Source: Spirosoma fluviale
Lineage (GTDB): Bacteria > Bacteroidota > Bacteroidia > Cytophagales > Spirosomataceae
Direction: 5' to 3'
NCBI RefSeq assembly: GCF_900230225.1
Contig: NZ_OCNH01000002.1
Location: 185,810 to 249,809 of the forward strand
DNA length: 64,000 nt
Shown here: piece by piece, positions 15,970 through 27,000 of the stretch
Layout: each line of letters begins with the position of its first letter
How positions within the stretch are numbered: the first letter of the stretch is position 1
Notes under the pieces: generated by a model
The model's input: the letters and a program-made list of their open reading frames with translations, nothing else
Database searches by the model: none
What the model was told of the DNA's origin: nothing
Position numbers and translations under genes: made by a program

Positions 15970-17004
15970 ATGACTACTTTCATAGCTCAGTTAAAATCCG
16001 TTGTCAAGCGTGTTATTGCGCCTGTGACGCAACCTAAACCACTCACGAAGTTTGAGTATAGCACACTACCCTGGATCGATAAAGACGATGCCGATGTAGA
16101 CGCGTTCGTTAGACAGAATCCGGGGCACAAAGACCTATCCTACGATTTAGCCGAGAAAATGAAATTCTGGCGTGAGAACGGCTACGTAATTCTGGAGCAA
16201 GCGCTTCAAACAGAATGGCTCGATCAGCTATGGCTGGAAGCAGAGGAATTGATTGAAAACCACGAGAAATACCAGACGCTGGTGCGCGTTGATTTGCCCA
16301 GTTATCAGAATAGCCCTGTTCAGCCAATTAAGAACATTCCCAAATCTATTTTAAATGGGCCATACATTAAGTTCAATGATTTTCACGATAACTCGGTAAT
16401 CGGCAAAAAACTGATGCTTCACCAGAACATTGTGTCTTTCTTAAGCGCGATATTCGATGATAAAGTAATCGGTATGCAAAGCCTGCTTTTTAAATATGGT
16501 AGCCAGCAGGCAACGCACCAGGATTTTGCCTACGTCGTTTCTGAAATCCCAAGTCACCTGGCGGCTGCTTGGATACCATTAGAAGATGTACATGCTGATT
16601 CCGGTCCCTTGTTTTACTACCCCGGTTCGCATAAAATAGATAAGTTTAACTTTGGGAATGGCATTTTCTTTAACGACAAATCGACGTTAAATCCAGGCGA
16701 TTTTGCAACGTACCTGGACGAAACCTGCCAAAAGGCTGGGCTGGAGAAAAAAACACTCCTTATTAAGAAAGGAGACGTATTAATATGGCATGCTGCCCTT
16801 GCGCATGGGGGCGCGGAGATTGGGAATCCGGAACTTACCCGTAAGTCATTTGTATGCCATTACTCATCCGGCAAAGCATACCAGCATCATAGGCAAAGTC
16901 CAAATGCTGAACCCATAAGGCGCACAATTAATGGGGCCGATGTATTTGCCAGTCCGATTATGCCCGATCAGGAAGATATTTTCGATGCTGGGAAAACAAT
17001 GTAG
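15970..17004 (+). CDS. Phytanoyl-CoA dioxygenase (PhyH) family protein
   Basis: A 344-aa Fe(II)/2-oxoglutarate-dependent oxygenase-fold protein. The start is ATG 15970 (MTTFIAQLKSVVKRV) rather than an upstream in-frame TTG at 15943. The iron ligands are visible as H-x-D in QQATHQDFAYVV and a distal His in LIWHAALAHGG. ELTRKSFVCHYSS supplies the likely 2-oxoglutarate-binding Arg. The first 55 residues are basic and weakly conserved. The substrate is unknown; PhyH relatives in bacteria hydroxylate varied small molecules. It follows gldE by about 90 bp and may have its own promoter. Confidence 0.85.
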   Translation: MTTFIAQLKSVVKRVIAPVTQPKPLTKFEYSTLPWIDKDDADVDAFVRQNPGHKDLSYDLAEKMKFWRENGYVILEQALQTEWLDQLWLEAEELIENHEKYQTLVRVDLPSYQNSPVQPIKNIPKSILNGPYIKFNDFHDNSVIGKKLMLHQNIVSFLSAIFDDKVIGMQSLLFKYGSQQATHQDFAYVVSEIPSHLAAAWIPLEDVHADSGPLFYYPGSHKIDKFNFGNGIFFNDKSTLNPGDFATYLDETCQKAGLEKKTLLIKKGDVLIWHAALAHGGAEIGNPELTRKSFVCHYSSGKAYQHHRQSPNAEPIRRTINGADVFASPIMPDQEDIFDAGKTM

Positions 17005-17008
17005 GTAA

Positions 17009-17063
17009 TTTAAGGCCTGGAGAATACAGAAACTATTCGGTTCTGATATCTTCAGGCCTTAAA
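17009..17063. terminator. Bidirectional terminator-like hairpin
   Basis: TTTAAGGCCTG (17009-17019) pairs with CAGGCCTTAAA (17053-17063), and the intervening GAATACAGAA/TTCTGATATC bases extend the stem imperfectly. It lies between the convergent PhyH and LBF_2804-like genes. Confidence 0.65.
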
Positions 17064-17068
17064 CTTGG

Positions 17069-18178
17069 TTATACCCAGAGACCACGGCCCATATTATAAT
17101 CATCGCCAATACGCTTAATTTCCTCGGCTGAATAAGATAGAAAACCACGCTTACGCAATTCGCTAAGCCGCCGTTTTTCGAGAAATGATAGCTTTCCATC
17201 TACCAGTACGCCAAAAACTACCAGTCTTTCTAAACTACGTTGTACTGAAGCGGGTGCTTTTGCTACTTGTTCCAGAAAATTTCCCGTTATTGAAGGATGC
17301 GCTTTTAGAGCGAATCGATCGACGAGGGTTTCGGTGAGAAGGAAGTGAGCATAATTGTATTGTCGTTTTAAAATAGCGACGTATTGCAGAGCTTCCAGAA
17401 TCAGCGGGCTAAATTCATCATTTTTTCCCCATTCTTCGTGCAACTCATGCACGAACTCGCGAATAGTGGTGGGGGCCATTACCCGAACCTGGGCTTCATG
17501 AAGTACATGCCAGGATGCCCACGCATTCCAGAACGCGTAAATAGGCATTCCAGCCAACTCCGTTACCTGCCGCAGAGCGTAACGGCCTAAAAAGCGTTTC
17601 AGAATAAATTTCAAGGCAACGTTGCTGAGCGCTGCTTTAGCCATATTTAGCAGAAAAAATAGGGTAAGACCCCAGCGGGGCATATTTAAATAAGGGTTAA
17701 TACCAAAACGCATAACACCTCTATTCTTCTTTTCGAGCGCAGCGTTGGCTAATGCCTGCAGGTGTCGTTCGTACTGTGCATCGTGAGCGTTTGGAAACTG
17801 ACAAACGTGCATGATCATTTTAACCCCCCGCAGGTTGAGTGCAACCAGCAAATACACTTCCAGATACACTAAAAGCAAGCCGTACAGAATGGTGACCAAT
17901 GGTAGGTCGAAGACATTACCAAAAAGTCGAAATGTAGTGTTGGTGAAGAAATAGGGCCACATATACTGAGGGCCATATAACAATAAAACACCCATTATCC
18001 CTAGCAAAGAAGCCATGGTTAGGGTAACGATCTTCGTTCGACGAATAACACGACTTTCAACAGGGTTCAGTACGTATGGCTCGTCGGCTGGGTGGGGTGT
18101 ATCGAGGGACTGGCGCAGGTAGCGTAGCGCCAGGTGATCGAGTGGACCTAGGCTATCATTGGGTGGCCGAGTTGACAT
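17069..18178 (-). CDS. Hypothetical membrane protein (LBF_2804-like)
   Basis: A 369-aa protein with membrane segments near residues 52-72 (IVTLTMASLLGIMGVLLLYG), 92-118 (FDLPLVTILYGLLLVYLEVY) and 170-190. A long soluble, mostly helical C-terminal region (about 225-369) ends in RIGDDYNMGRGLWV. I recall a Bacteroidota/Leptospira uncharacterised group named LBF_2804, and this resembles it; that name is from memory and uncertain. No catalytic motif is evident. It is divergent from the DUF3500 gene. The function is unknown. Confidence 0.6.
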   Translation of the reverse strand: MSTRPPNDSLGPLDHLALRYLRQSLDTPHPADEPYVLNPVESRVIRRTKIVTLTMASLLGIMGVLLLYGPQYMWPYFFTNTTFRLFGNVFDLPLVTILYGLLLVYLEVYLLVALNLRGVKMIMHVCQFPNAHDAQYERHLQALANAALEKKNRGVMRFGINPYLNMPRWGLTLFFLLNMAKAALSNVALKFILKRFLGRYALRQVTELAGMPIYAFWNAWASWHVLHEAQVRVMAPTTIREFVHELHEEWGKNDEFSPLILEALQYVAILKRQYNYAHFLLTETLVDRFALKAHPSITGNFLEQVAKAPASVQRSLERLVVFGVLVDGKLSFLEKRRLSELRKRGFLSYSAEEIKRIGDDYNMGRGLWV

Positions 18179-18344
18179 ATTCTTAACGTTGACAGTGAGT
18201 TAGACTGTAAACTGCGAAAGAGCTACGGTTGTTACCAAAAGGAACGCTAATCGTTGAAAGCAATTGATTGAACGGTAGTTACAACTTGATAAGTATATGT
18301 TTTAGGGATGCAGCTTTGTAAAGCAGATATTAAAATGTTTCCCT

Positions 18345-19460
18345 ATGAAACGGTTCCTTTTCTGCTGCCTGATTGCAGGACAAGCAGTGGCTCAGCAGGT
18401 AGCCCCATCGCCTAAAACTACGCCAGCCCAACAGCGCGTTAAAGATGAAATGCTCGATGCGGCAACGGCATTCGTAACCTTGCTCTCTGCCGATCAGCGA
18501 AAACAGGCAACCTTTCCGTTCGACGATAATGAGCGCTTTAACTGGCATTTTGTTCCGCGCGAGCGTAAAGGCTTACCCCTGAAGCAGATGAGCCCGGAAC
18601 AATGTCAGGCTGCCATGGCAATGCTTAAGACAGGGCTCAGCCAGCAGGGGTACGATAAGGCAACGTCCATTATAGACATGGAAAACGTACTTCGTGTCAT
18701 TGACAACCGGCCGCCGAATGATGTTTATCGTGATCCGGAAAATTATTCGTTTACTATTTTCGGCGAGCCGGATGCCAAAACTCCCTGGAGCTGGCGTATT
18801 GAGGGCCACCATCTGTCTTTGCAGTTCATGTCGCTAACCGGTAAGGTGATTGCGCAGACACCAACGTTTTTTGGAAGTAATCCTGGTGTGTTACAGTACG
18901 ATACCAAAATGGCCGACAAGCGGATGTCTGACCCCCGCGTAAACGACCTGCCCCAGAAAGGAAGATCTATATTGAAACAGGAAACCGAGCAGGCTTTTAC
19001 GTTATTGAAATCGCTCAGTGAAGAGCAACGGAAGAAAGCGGTAATTGCTCCTGTGGCTTATCCCGATATTGTGACCAGCAACAAACGGGTTGCCTCGCTT
19101 GACAAAATGGACGGGCTGATGGTGTCTGAACTGACACCCGATCAACGGAAGCTGTTCATGAATTTGCTACAGGCCTACTTAACTAATTATCGGATTACGC
19201 TGGCAAAGCAACAAATGGATAAGTTAACAAAAGCCGGATTAGATAACCTGCACTTTGCCTGGGCTGGCGACCTTACGCCTGAGTTGGGCGATGGTAAAGG
19301 CTGGTATTATCGGATTCATGGCCCTACCATTCTAATTGAGTATGACAACACCCAAACGAATGCCAACCACATACATACAGTAGTTCGGGATTTGACCAAT
19401 GACTGGGGTGAAGATTTATTACGGCAGCACTACCAGAATAGCCACGCGAGCAAACCCTAA
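18345..19460 (+). CDS. DUF3500 domain-containing exported protein
   Basis: A 371-aa protein with an N-terminal signal peptide (MKRFLFCCLIAGQAVAQ, cleavage probably after AVA). The mature part has two similar halves: LLSADQRKQATFPFDDNERF near residue 48 recurs as LKSLSEEQRKKAVIAPVAY near residue 220. It also contains the recurrent W-x-W/H-G-H patterns of DUF3500 (PWSWRIEGHHLSLQF; GWYYRIHGPTILIEYDNTQ). DUF3500 is common in exported bacterial proteins and has no assigned activity. It is followed 75 bp later by a subtilisin-like protease on the same strand. Confidence 0.85.
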   Translation: MKRFLFCCLIAGQAVAQQVAPSPKTTPAQQRVKDEMLDAATAFVTLLSADQRKQATFPFDDNERFNWHFVPRERKGLPLKQMSPEQCQAAMAMLKTGLSQQGYDKATSIIDMENVLRVIDNRPPNDVYRDPENYSFTIFGEPDAKTPWSWRIEGHHLSLQFMSLTGKVIAQTPTFFGSNPGVLQYDTKMADKRMSDPRVNDLPQKGRSILKQETEQAFTLLKSLSEEQRKKAVIAPVAYPDIVTSNKRVASLDKMDGLMVSELTPDQRKLFMNLLQAYLTNYRITLAKQQMDKLTKAGLDNLHFAWAGDLTPELGDGKGWYYRIHGPTILIEYDNTQTNANHIHTVVRDLTNDWGEDLLRQHYQNSHASKP

Positions 19461-19535
19461 AGGTCATTTAACAAATTTTAAGCAAAACATAAGGCAGTTT
19501 CTTCGTAATTTGTGAATATTTTTTGTTCATAATTC

Positions 19536-21143
19536 ATGAAGAAACTCCTTATCAGCGCGTCGGTCTGTCTGCTTTCTGTAGCAGCGTCGGCGCAGGAAAC
19601 GCAGTGGTATCTGCGTGATAAAACCGATAATACTGCCGGTATCAGTGTTGAGCGCACTTACCGCGAGCTCCTCAACGGTCGTAAACCAACCCCCGTTATC
19701 GTTGCCGTTATTGATGGTGGAATTGATACAACACACGAAGATTTGCGTCGTGTGTTGTGGGTGAATCCTAAAGAAATTGCCGGAAATGGAAAAGACGACG
19801 ATAAAAATGGTTACGTGGACGACATTCACGGCTGGAATTTTATCGGCGGCAAAGATGGGCGTAATGTCGATTTTGAAACCGCCGAAGTCACGCGTCTTTA
19901 TGCCCAGCTAAAGCCAAAATATGAAGGGAAAGACCGGAAAGCCCTGAAGCCCGATCAGCAGAAAGAATACGATCTGTACGTAAAGACAAAAGCGGAGGTT
20001 GAAAAAAACCAGACCAAATACAAAACAGAGTATCAGGGAATCAGCCAGTTTTATAAACAGTATTCAGAAGCTGTTGCCACGCTGAAAAAAGCCCTTAATG
20101 TATCCAAACTGGATACAACTACCTTGAGTAAGGCGGCTGATACACTGACCGATGTATCCCTGAAACGGCCTGTGATGGGAATACTCCGGTTGCTGCGCCA
20201 GCAGAATGCCCCGAATACCGATGTTGTAATGGGTGAGTTGGAAAAATACAATGACCAACTCAAGTCACGCGCCGAGTACAACTACAACCCTGATTTTAAC
20301 AGCCGGACGATTGTGGGTGACAATCCGGACGATATGAACCAGCGCGATTATGGTAACCCTGATATTGCTGGCCCCCGTCCTGACCACGGTACGCACGTTG
20401 CCGGTATTATTGGTGCCGACCGTACCAACAACCTGGGTATAATGGGGATTGCCGATGCGGTTCAGATTATGGGTGTTCGTGCCGTTCCAGACGGCGATGA
20501 GCGCGATAAAGATGTAGCCAATGCCATTCGGTACGCGGTTGATAACGGTGCGAAAATCATCAACATGAGCTTCGGTAAAGATTACTCGCCCCAGCGCAAA
20601 ACCGTTGAAGATGCCGAACGATATGCCCTTTCGAAAGGTGTTTTGATGATTCATGCCGCCGGTAACGATGGAAAAGACATCGACACCGCAGCCAATTACC
20701 CCGCTCCTCGATTCATCGACGGGTCGGTTATTCCGAACGTGATTACGGTGGGGGCCAGCGCCGAGTCGAACACTGCCGAGCTGGTGGCCAGTTTCTCAAA
20801 CTATGGCAAGCAGAATGTCGACGTGTTTGCGCCCGGTAAAGACATTTATTCGACGGTGCCGGGTAGCAAGTACGAAAATAATAGCGGAACCAGCATGGCG
20901 TCGCCCGTAGTGGCTGGCGTAGCGGCTGTTCTGAAATCGTACTTCCCCAAACTGACTTACGCCGACATTAAACGGATTATCATGGAGTCGGCAACGCCTT
21001 ATAAAACCAAAGTAACGAAGCCGGAATCGACGGATACCGTCGACTTTGCGTCGTTGTCTAAAACCGGTGGTGTTGTAAACCTGTATGATGCGGTAAAATT
21101 AGCTTTGGCGCAGGACGCAGCTGCTTCAGGTAAAGGAAAGTAG
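19536..21143 (+). CDS. Subtilisin-like serine peptidase (S8 family), exported
   Basis: A 535-aa protease with signal peptide MKKLLISASVCLLSVAASAQ. The catalytic triad is intact: Asp60 in AVIDGGIDTTHEDL, His284 in RPDHGTHVAGIIGA, and Ser453 in NNSGTSMASPVVAGVAAV; the oxyanion Asn is in IHAAGNDGKD. About 220 residues lie between the Asp and His, much more than in classical subtilisins. They form a charged, coiled-coil-like insertion (about 110-250). No T9SS C-terminal domain is present, so it probably acts in the periplasm. A T-tailed hairpin follows. Confidence 0.93.
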   Translation: MKKLLISASVCLLSVAASAQETQWYLRDKTDNTAGISVERTYRELLNGRKPTPVIVAVIDGGIDTTHEDLRRVLWVNPKEIAGNGKDDDKNGYVDDIHGWNFIGGKDGRNVDFETAEVTRLYAQLKPKYEGKDRKALKPDQQKEYDLYVKTKAEVEKNQTKYKTEYQGISQFYKQYSEAVATLKKALNVSKLDTTTLSKAADTLTDVSLKRPVMGILRLLRQQNAPNTDVVMGELEKYNDQLKSRAEYNYNPDFNSRTIVGDNPDDMNQRDYGNPDIAGPRPDHGTHVAGIIGADRTNNLGIMGIADAVQIMGVRAVPDGDERDKDVANAIRYAVDNGAKIINMSFGKDYSPQRKTVEDAERYALSKGVLMIHAAGNDGKDIDTAANYPAPRFIDGSVIPNVITVGASAESNTAELVASFSNYGKQNVDVFAPGKDIYSTVPGSKYENNSGTSMASPVVAGVAAVLKSYFPKLTYADIKRIIMESATPYKTKVTKPESTDTVDFASLSKTGGVVNLYDAVKLALAQDAAASGKGK

Positions 21144-21187
21144 CCTTTAAAGGAAGCTGAAGAAGCAACCAGTAGATTAACATAAGC

Positions 21188-21235
21188 AGCGGGAGTTCCT
21201 AAGCCATTGGTTAGGAATTTCCGCTACTTTTTTAT
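21188..21235 (+). terminator. Rho-independent terminator after the S8 protease gene
   Basis: AGCGGGAGTTCCTAA pairs with TTAGGAATTTCCGCT (two G-T mismatches) across an 8-nt loop and is followed by ACTTTTTTA. It overlaps the 3' end of the convergent 925-aa protease gene. Confidence 0.75.
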
Positions 21236-24001
21236 GAACCGCTCCACCTGGGTAGAATGGCCATCGGTAAGCCGAAGGATGTAGGTTCCCGGCGCTAAAC
21301 CCAGTACCGAAATGTCTCCTTCAAACTGCCCATTTTGGGTCTTCAACGAAAAGGGTGGCTGTTGCAAAATGCCCCGCAAGTCGTATAAGCGTACCTGAGC
21401 CTGTTGGGCTACCGGATTAATGTACCGGATTGAGAGTGTATGCTCAACTGGGTTAGGGTATATAGTAAATGGCCCCAACGGGTCTAGGGTTGGGCTTGTT
21501 GGAACAGTAGTCTGTATCAGTCTGCTCGTTGACCAACCTGTACATTTATGCTGGGTTATGGCCACTTTGTACGTGCCTGCCTGAGTGACCGATAATCTGG
21601 AGTCGCGGGCGTTTGCCAGGCTTTGTTCGTCTCGGTACCACTGGTAGCTGTATGATGTATCGATAGGAGCTTTCAACGTAACGGAGGCTCCCTGCGGAAG
21701 AATAAGATCTGTTTCTTCGGGTAAGATACTTATCTCATTCACGGATGAAAGGAGCACCTGAGCTTGTGTTGATACATATTGGCAGCCGTCCTTTGTTAAA
21801 CGTACCTGATAGGTGCCGGGCTGGGTTACGTTCAGAATGGCTGAATGCGCATCGGCAATAAGCTGATTATTGCGTAACCAGTCAATGACGGCATTATCGG
21901 CAGTCGTGAGCTGGCTTACGTCAGCAAGGCGTAACGGGACTGGGTCGCGGGTATTGCAAAGCCACTGTGGATTACCCGGTGTTAGCGTTAAGTTCAACGA
22001 GCGAATCTGAACGTCAATGGGTTGTGAAACAGCCGAACAGCCGTTAGCGTCGGTAATTCGTACCAGATAAGAACCAGCCTGATTTGTCTCGTACGCATCC
22101 GATTTTGCATTGGCAATGACCACGCCGTTGCGTAACCATTGATACTGTACCCCAGCGGATTTAGTTGAAGACGATAGCACTATGGACTTACCCGCACAAA
22201 TGGTTGTGTCTTTAGTTGGCCGAATTGACGTAGATAACTGGCAATTAACCCGGTACAGGCCGCTTATAACCACCGAAAAAGGCTGACTGGAATAGGTCAT
22301 TGATCCTTTATGGGAAACAACCAGAGTATACGTTTGGCCTGCTACCGGATTGGCTATGTAAACCTGCTCTACATTATCCCGGTTATTATCTCCGCGTTTG
22401 GCCGCCTGTTCCGGGCGGGTGGGATCAAGAATAAAAGGCAGGTTGATTTGTTGGCCACTATTGACCCGCAAATCAAGATCGTTGATAAGCTTAGGGCTTC
22501 TGTTGTTGAGTGAACTGCTCGACAGACTCGATGCCGTTGCTTCGGGATCGGTCCAGGAAAGGGTTATGACTAGCGGTTCGCCACCCTGCGCGACAACGGA
22601 TTGGGTAAAGGTACCTCCAGTAACCAGCGATTTTTCCAGAATGAGGTGCGCCATATCCTGATTGACTAGCACACGGGCGGCTGCTTCTGTGTTAAGTAAA
22701 CCCCATCCTTGCTGATAATTAGGCCCCGCTGCGGGACTAGGCCGGGTGGCGGTGTGCAGGGCCAGTCCTTTCAGCGTTGCGGCTCGCATAAACTGCGCGC
22801 TGGTGGGCATACCTGGTCCTCGTTTGGTAGCGTATAATTCCTGTAGTAAGAACAAGGACCCGGCTACATTGGCAGAAGCCATGGAGGTACCGGTATAATT
22901 TCCGTAAGTCGTGTCGCTGGCAGACAGCGATGAAAAAATACCTGATCCAACGCCTAATAAATCTGGTTTTATACGGCCATCGTCTGTAGGGCCCCAGCCG
23001 CTGAAAGGTGCCGAACCCACTAAGGTGGGCTTACCCTGGTCGGTAAACGATAGATTGGCAGCCCCTACAGTCAGCACGTTTTTGGCCGTAGCTTCGCCTG
23101 GAATCACGTCGTACGCGTCGTTTCGGCTACGGGGTAAGTCACTTTGAACGGATGTATTTTTCAGGAAATAAGGTGTTCCCGCGGGAGGACCGGTTTCGCC
23201 ACGCTTATTATCCGCCGAACGGACCATCAGGAAAAACGGGTTGTTATACGAAATTCGGTCCAGATCGCTGGCTTTTGTGGTATAAAACCCGAAGAGGTAA
23301 TCTTCTGTAGAGCTAATGGTCGTATTACCCCACCACTCCCATTTCAGATCAGGGTTAGTGCCGGGCCGGGTGTCGTCATATACCCAACCGGCAACCGGCC
23401 CGTAGGAGTGGTTGGAAACCAGTAGGCCAGGGGCCGCCGTTGTTAGCTCGGTGATGTCGTTCGTGTAATCCCAGACCGTCAGTTGAGCACCAAAAGCCAT
23501 TCCTTTGGCCTGTTCGCGAACGCCTTTACCGATCAGGGTTCCGGCCAGGTGAGTGGTATGGTCGTTTAGGGCTGTCGTATTATCCTTCTGAACAATTCGG
23601 CTGCTGCCCGTTGTAGTACCCCCAAATTCCTGGTGCGAAGCCCGTACCCGCCCGCCATCCCACAAGCCAAGCCGACCGTTGATAACTGCGCTATTGCCCG
23701 ACAGCGCAATTGACAAAGAGCCTGCACCATACAGCGCCTGAGTTTGCGTTCCCCTTGCTGCTTCTGCATTATGGAGCGTATAATAAATAGGTTGCCCAAG
23801 TGCATCCACTTCCATTAAGGTTAGCACTCGTTGATTGGAATAGTTTTTGCTAAGGGGCCAGTGATGCTCCTTTGCCAGTTGATAGGTGCGTTGCTGCAAA
23901 CGGGCGTAGCGTTGAGTTAAGGTCCGCTGCCACGTTAACGTAGTTTTCTGACTAGACATCTGTGCATAAACCGGGTTCGTAAAAATAGACGTAACCCACA
24001 T
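21224..24001 (-). CDS. S8 family serine peptidase with T9SS type A sorting domain, 925 aa
   Basis: A large secreted subtilase. Triad: Asp115 (LGLWDGGRVRASHQEF), His148 (LNDHTTHLAGTLIGKG), Ser373 (YTGTSMASANVAGSL). A jelly-roll/P-domain-like region follows (about 460-590). Then come Ig-like repeats with the motif YQWLRNG/YQWYRDE (about 600-835), and a C-terminal sorting domain (FTIYPNPVEHTLSIRYINP to QVERFIKK). T9SS should export it and may attach it to the surface. It is a paralogue of the next gene (24091-28179): both share LKGLALHTA and QGWGLLN/YGWGLLN blocks. The signal peptide is weak; MWVTSIFTNPVYAQ could be a truncated one. Confidence 0.92.
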   Translation of the reverse strand: MWVTSIFTNPVYAQMSSQKTTLTWQRTLTQRYARLQQRTYQLAKEHHWPLSKNYSNQRVLTLMEVDALGQPIYYTLHNAEAARGTQTQALYGAGSLSIALSGNSAVINGRLGLWDGGRVRASHQEFGGTTTGSSRIVQKDNTTALNDHTTHLAGTLIGKGVREQAKGMAFGAQLTVWDYTNDITELTTAAPGLLVSNHSYGPVAGWVYDDTRPGTNPDLKWEWWGNTTISSTEDYLFGFYTTKASDLDRISYNNPFFLMVRSADNKRGETGPPAGTPYFLKNTSVQSDLPRSRNDAYDVIPGEATAKNVLTVGAANLSFTDQGKPTLVGSAPFSGWGPTDDGRIKPDLLGVGSGIFSSLSASDTTYGNYTGTSMASANVAGSLFLLQELYATKRGPGMPTSAQFMRAATLKGLALHTATRPSPAAGPNYQQGWGLLNTEAAARVLVNQDMAHLILEKSLVTGGTFTQSVVAQGGEPLVITLSWTDPEATASSLSSSSLNNRSPKLINDLDLRVNSGQQINLPFILDPTRPEQAAKRGDNNRDNVEQVYIANPVAGQTYTLVVSHKGSMTYSSQPFSVVISGLYRVNCQLSTSIRPTKDTTICAGKSIVLSSSTKSAGVQYQWLRNGVVIANAKSDAYETNQAGSYLVRITDANGCSAVSQPIDVQIRSLNLTLTPGNPQWLCNTRDPVPLRLADVSQLTTADNAVIDWLRNNQLIADAHSAILNVTQPGTYQVRLTKDGCQYVSTQAQVLLSSVNEISILPEETDLILPQGASVTLKAPIDTSYSYQWYRDEQSLANARDSRLSVTQAGTYKVAITQHKCTGWSTSRLIQTTVPTSPTLDPLGPFTIYPNPVEHTLSIRYINPVAQQAQVRLYDLRGILQQPPFSLKTQNGQFEGDISVLGLAPGTYILRLTDGHSTQVERFIKK

Positions 24002-24090
24002 CGCAAGTACCAGAAAAGCCCTGATACTGCGTTGTAGATTGCGTCTATTGATGAAACTGTATGTCTGTAGCGGTTGCAGAAAAGTAGACG

Positions 24091-27000
24091 TTATTGCTTG
24101 CGAATCCGTTTCACCCGAACGTTTTGCGCCCGGTCGTCTTCTACAATTACAAAAAACGTACCGCCCGGTAAGTCGGCAACATCAAAAATTGTTGAATAAC
24201 TTTTTCCGTCCCGTTGAAGGGTTCCCGTACGAACAGTTTGGCCCGTCAGGTTCGTCAGGCGTACCGTGGGTGCTTTGGTCGAAACGGAAGCATCTGTCAG
24301 CGAAACAGTGATTTGCCGCGTGGCCGGATTTGGATACACGCTCAGGTTAACGTCGTCCGTAACAGGCTCGGCTGCCAGAATGGTTAGATAAACATCCCCT
24401 GAAATCAATTCACCACATCCGTTGACACTGCCTCTTACGGAATAGCGACCGGTTTTCACCACCGTAAAAGTAGGAGAGGTGGCACCGGTAATAGGTACGC
24501 CATCGAGCAACCACTGTATATTGGTTGTTGCGTTTGACGTGAGTGTAAACCCATTGGCCGTAATGGTGGGCGTTTGCGCTGTCTGTAGTGTGATGGCCAC
24601 CGCTGCCGAATTAACCGGCAGGCAGTTATTGGACACCTGAACAATGTAGCTTCCGGCCGTAGCGGTCAACAGTGTACTGCTGGTGGCACCCGAAATAGCC
24701 TGTCCGTTTCGGTACCATTGATACGTGAGCCCAGTTCCTGTATTCGCCTGCAAAAGAACACTGGCACCCTGACAAACGCTGGTTGAACCGTTGGGCGTTA
24801 TCGTTGCGGTAGTACCCGTACCCGCTGCCGGGGTGACCGCAACGCGTTGCGGACCGGGGCAGTCCAGCGATCGGACGCTCATGTTATAAAAATAATACCA
24901 GGCCGTTTTTAAGGTATCTGTCGATGTACCGCTATTAAACAACGCCCCTTTGATGCTAACGACCGGCTGACCGCTTTGCGTATTTAGCTGATAAGGTAAC
25001 CCCGTAACGGCCGAATTACTGCGAAAAATAGACGCCCCATCCCCGTAATCAATCGTGATCTTGTAGTCGCCAGCCGATGGAATTCGCAAATTCAGCGGGT
25101 AAATAGCACCCTCATCATTTGGGTCGTCGGGATAGGTACCGCCAGTGGATGTTGTCAGACTTTGGGTGCGGGTAGGCGTTACATCCAGCGTCACGCTCGA
25201 TACCGCCGTGTTGTCATATTTTCGAACCGTGAACGTAATCGTGCCCGCCGAGCCGATATACAGCCGGGCACTTTCAATCAGGAGCGGCACCTGTGTGGTA
25301 ATGAGTGGGGCAGGCTGGAACGCCGTACCGTACGACCCACCCTCGAACGCGTTTTTGTTGACCGGTCCGATTGTGCCCGAAAACGTGTTCAGTGAAGCAT
25401 AAAACTGACCGCTGGCAGGAATTGACTTAACCGCTACCTGGTTGCCTGCTGCCAGCAGATTGCCCCCTGTTGGGGCGTCGTACCAGAAGGCCGTTCCTTC
25501 GCCGATATTCCGAAGTGAAATGGTTGTATCACTGCCGCAGCGGGTCACCGAAAACACCCCGTTCGATGGAGCGAGGGCTGTCGAACGGGTTACCGTAAGG
25601 CTGTTGTTTGCTACATTCTGGTCGGTGCCAAGGCCCGACGAGATAATGAACTGGTATGTTTGGGCGGGAGCCAGTACAACGCTTGCCGGTAATTGCAGCG
25701 AAACGGTGCTCTCCCGGAAGGCGGTGAGCTGAGGAACGATACCGCTCAGGGTCGTAACCGTGTTGTTGTTGGCATCCGTGATACGAACATTAACCGGCAC
25801 ATCGGTTTGGTTTGCCGTACCATAATTGTGGAGCCGGACAGATACCGTAAGGTTAGAACCCGTCTGGGCGCAAAAGTTCGACTCAGGCGAAACAAGTGCC
25901 GTTACGCCTACATCATTTGTCGTCTGGATTACATTCAGAACATAGTCCTGTGTTTCGCCATTGCCGTAACTGCCACACGCCACAACGGAAGCGGCATTTT
26001 CGGTTTCGACAGCTACAATCCGAAAGCGTACATTCTGGGCCGTCTGAACGTTGGTGGGAATTGTTACCGTAGCGGTAAACTGAGCCGAGTTCGACAATAC
26101 CCCCGACACGGCCACGGTTTCGCCCGCGTCGTCGAAGCTCCCGTTCTGATTCCAGTCGGCGAAGGCTTTCACGATTACGTTTCTCGTCGCGCCACAGGTA
26201 CCCAGGGATACGGTGAGCGGAATCTGCTGTCCAATTTGTACCGTGCCAACAGCCTGTGAGAAATCAGTATAGGACGTACAACCGGCTGCACCCGACTGGT
26301 TGATGTTGCTGAATTGTACCTGATTTATTTTGGTGTCGGCCGTTGAGGTAGCGCCCGAGGTACAATACGCTTTACCACCAATGCCGCTGACGAGCAGGGC
26401 ATAATCCTGCTTGCCTCCGCCCAATGTACCCTTGCTGGTGACGGTAATCGTGTACGACCGGCCCGGTATGGGGTTGGCAATCAGCACTTGCTCCACGTTA
26501 TCGCGAATGTTATCACCCCGCGTAGCCGTTGCCGATGGGTTGTCAGGGTCAAGCACCCAGGGCAGGGAAGTATTGGTGCCATCACTGATGCGTACGTCGA
26601 GATCATTGACGAGCTTTGGTGTCCGGTTATTCAGGTTGGCGGCCGAAACCGTGCTGGCAGTACCGGCGGGGTCTGTCCAGCAAATGGTCGAAACCAGCGG
26701 TCCAAGTCCGGATGCCACCACGGTTAGCGAGTAGGTTTCGGCCTGATTGAGGGTACGCTCATCGAGCAGGTGATTCTGGTTGGTGTTTAAAATGACCCGT
26801 CCGGCCTGTTCCGCGTTTAACAAGCCCCAGCCGTATCGATAATCGGGACCGGGTGTACTACCCGCTTCATCGGCGGTATGTAATGCCAGCCCTTTCAGGG
26901 TCGACGACCGCATAAACCTGCCGCTGTTTCGTTGCGAATACAATTCCTGCAAGAGCAACAGAGTGCCCGCTACATTGGGCGTTGCCATGGAGGTGCCGTC

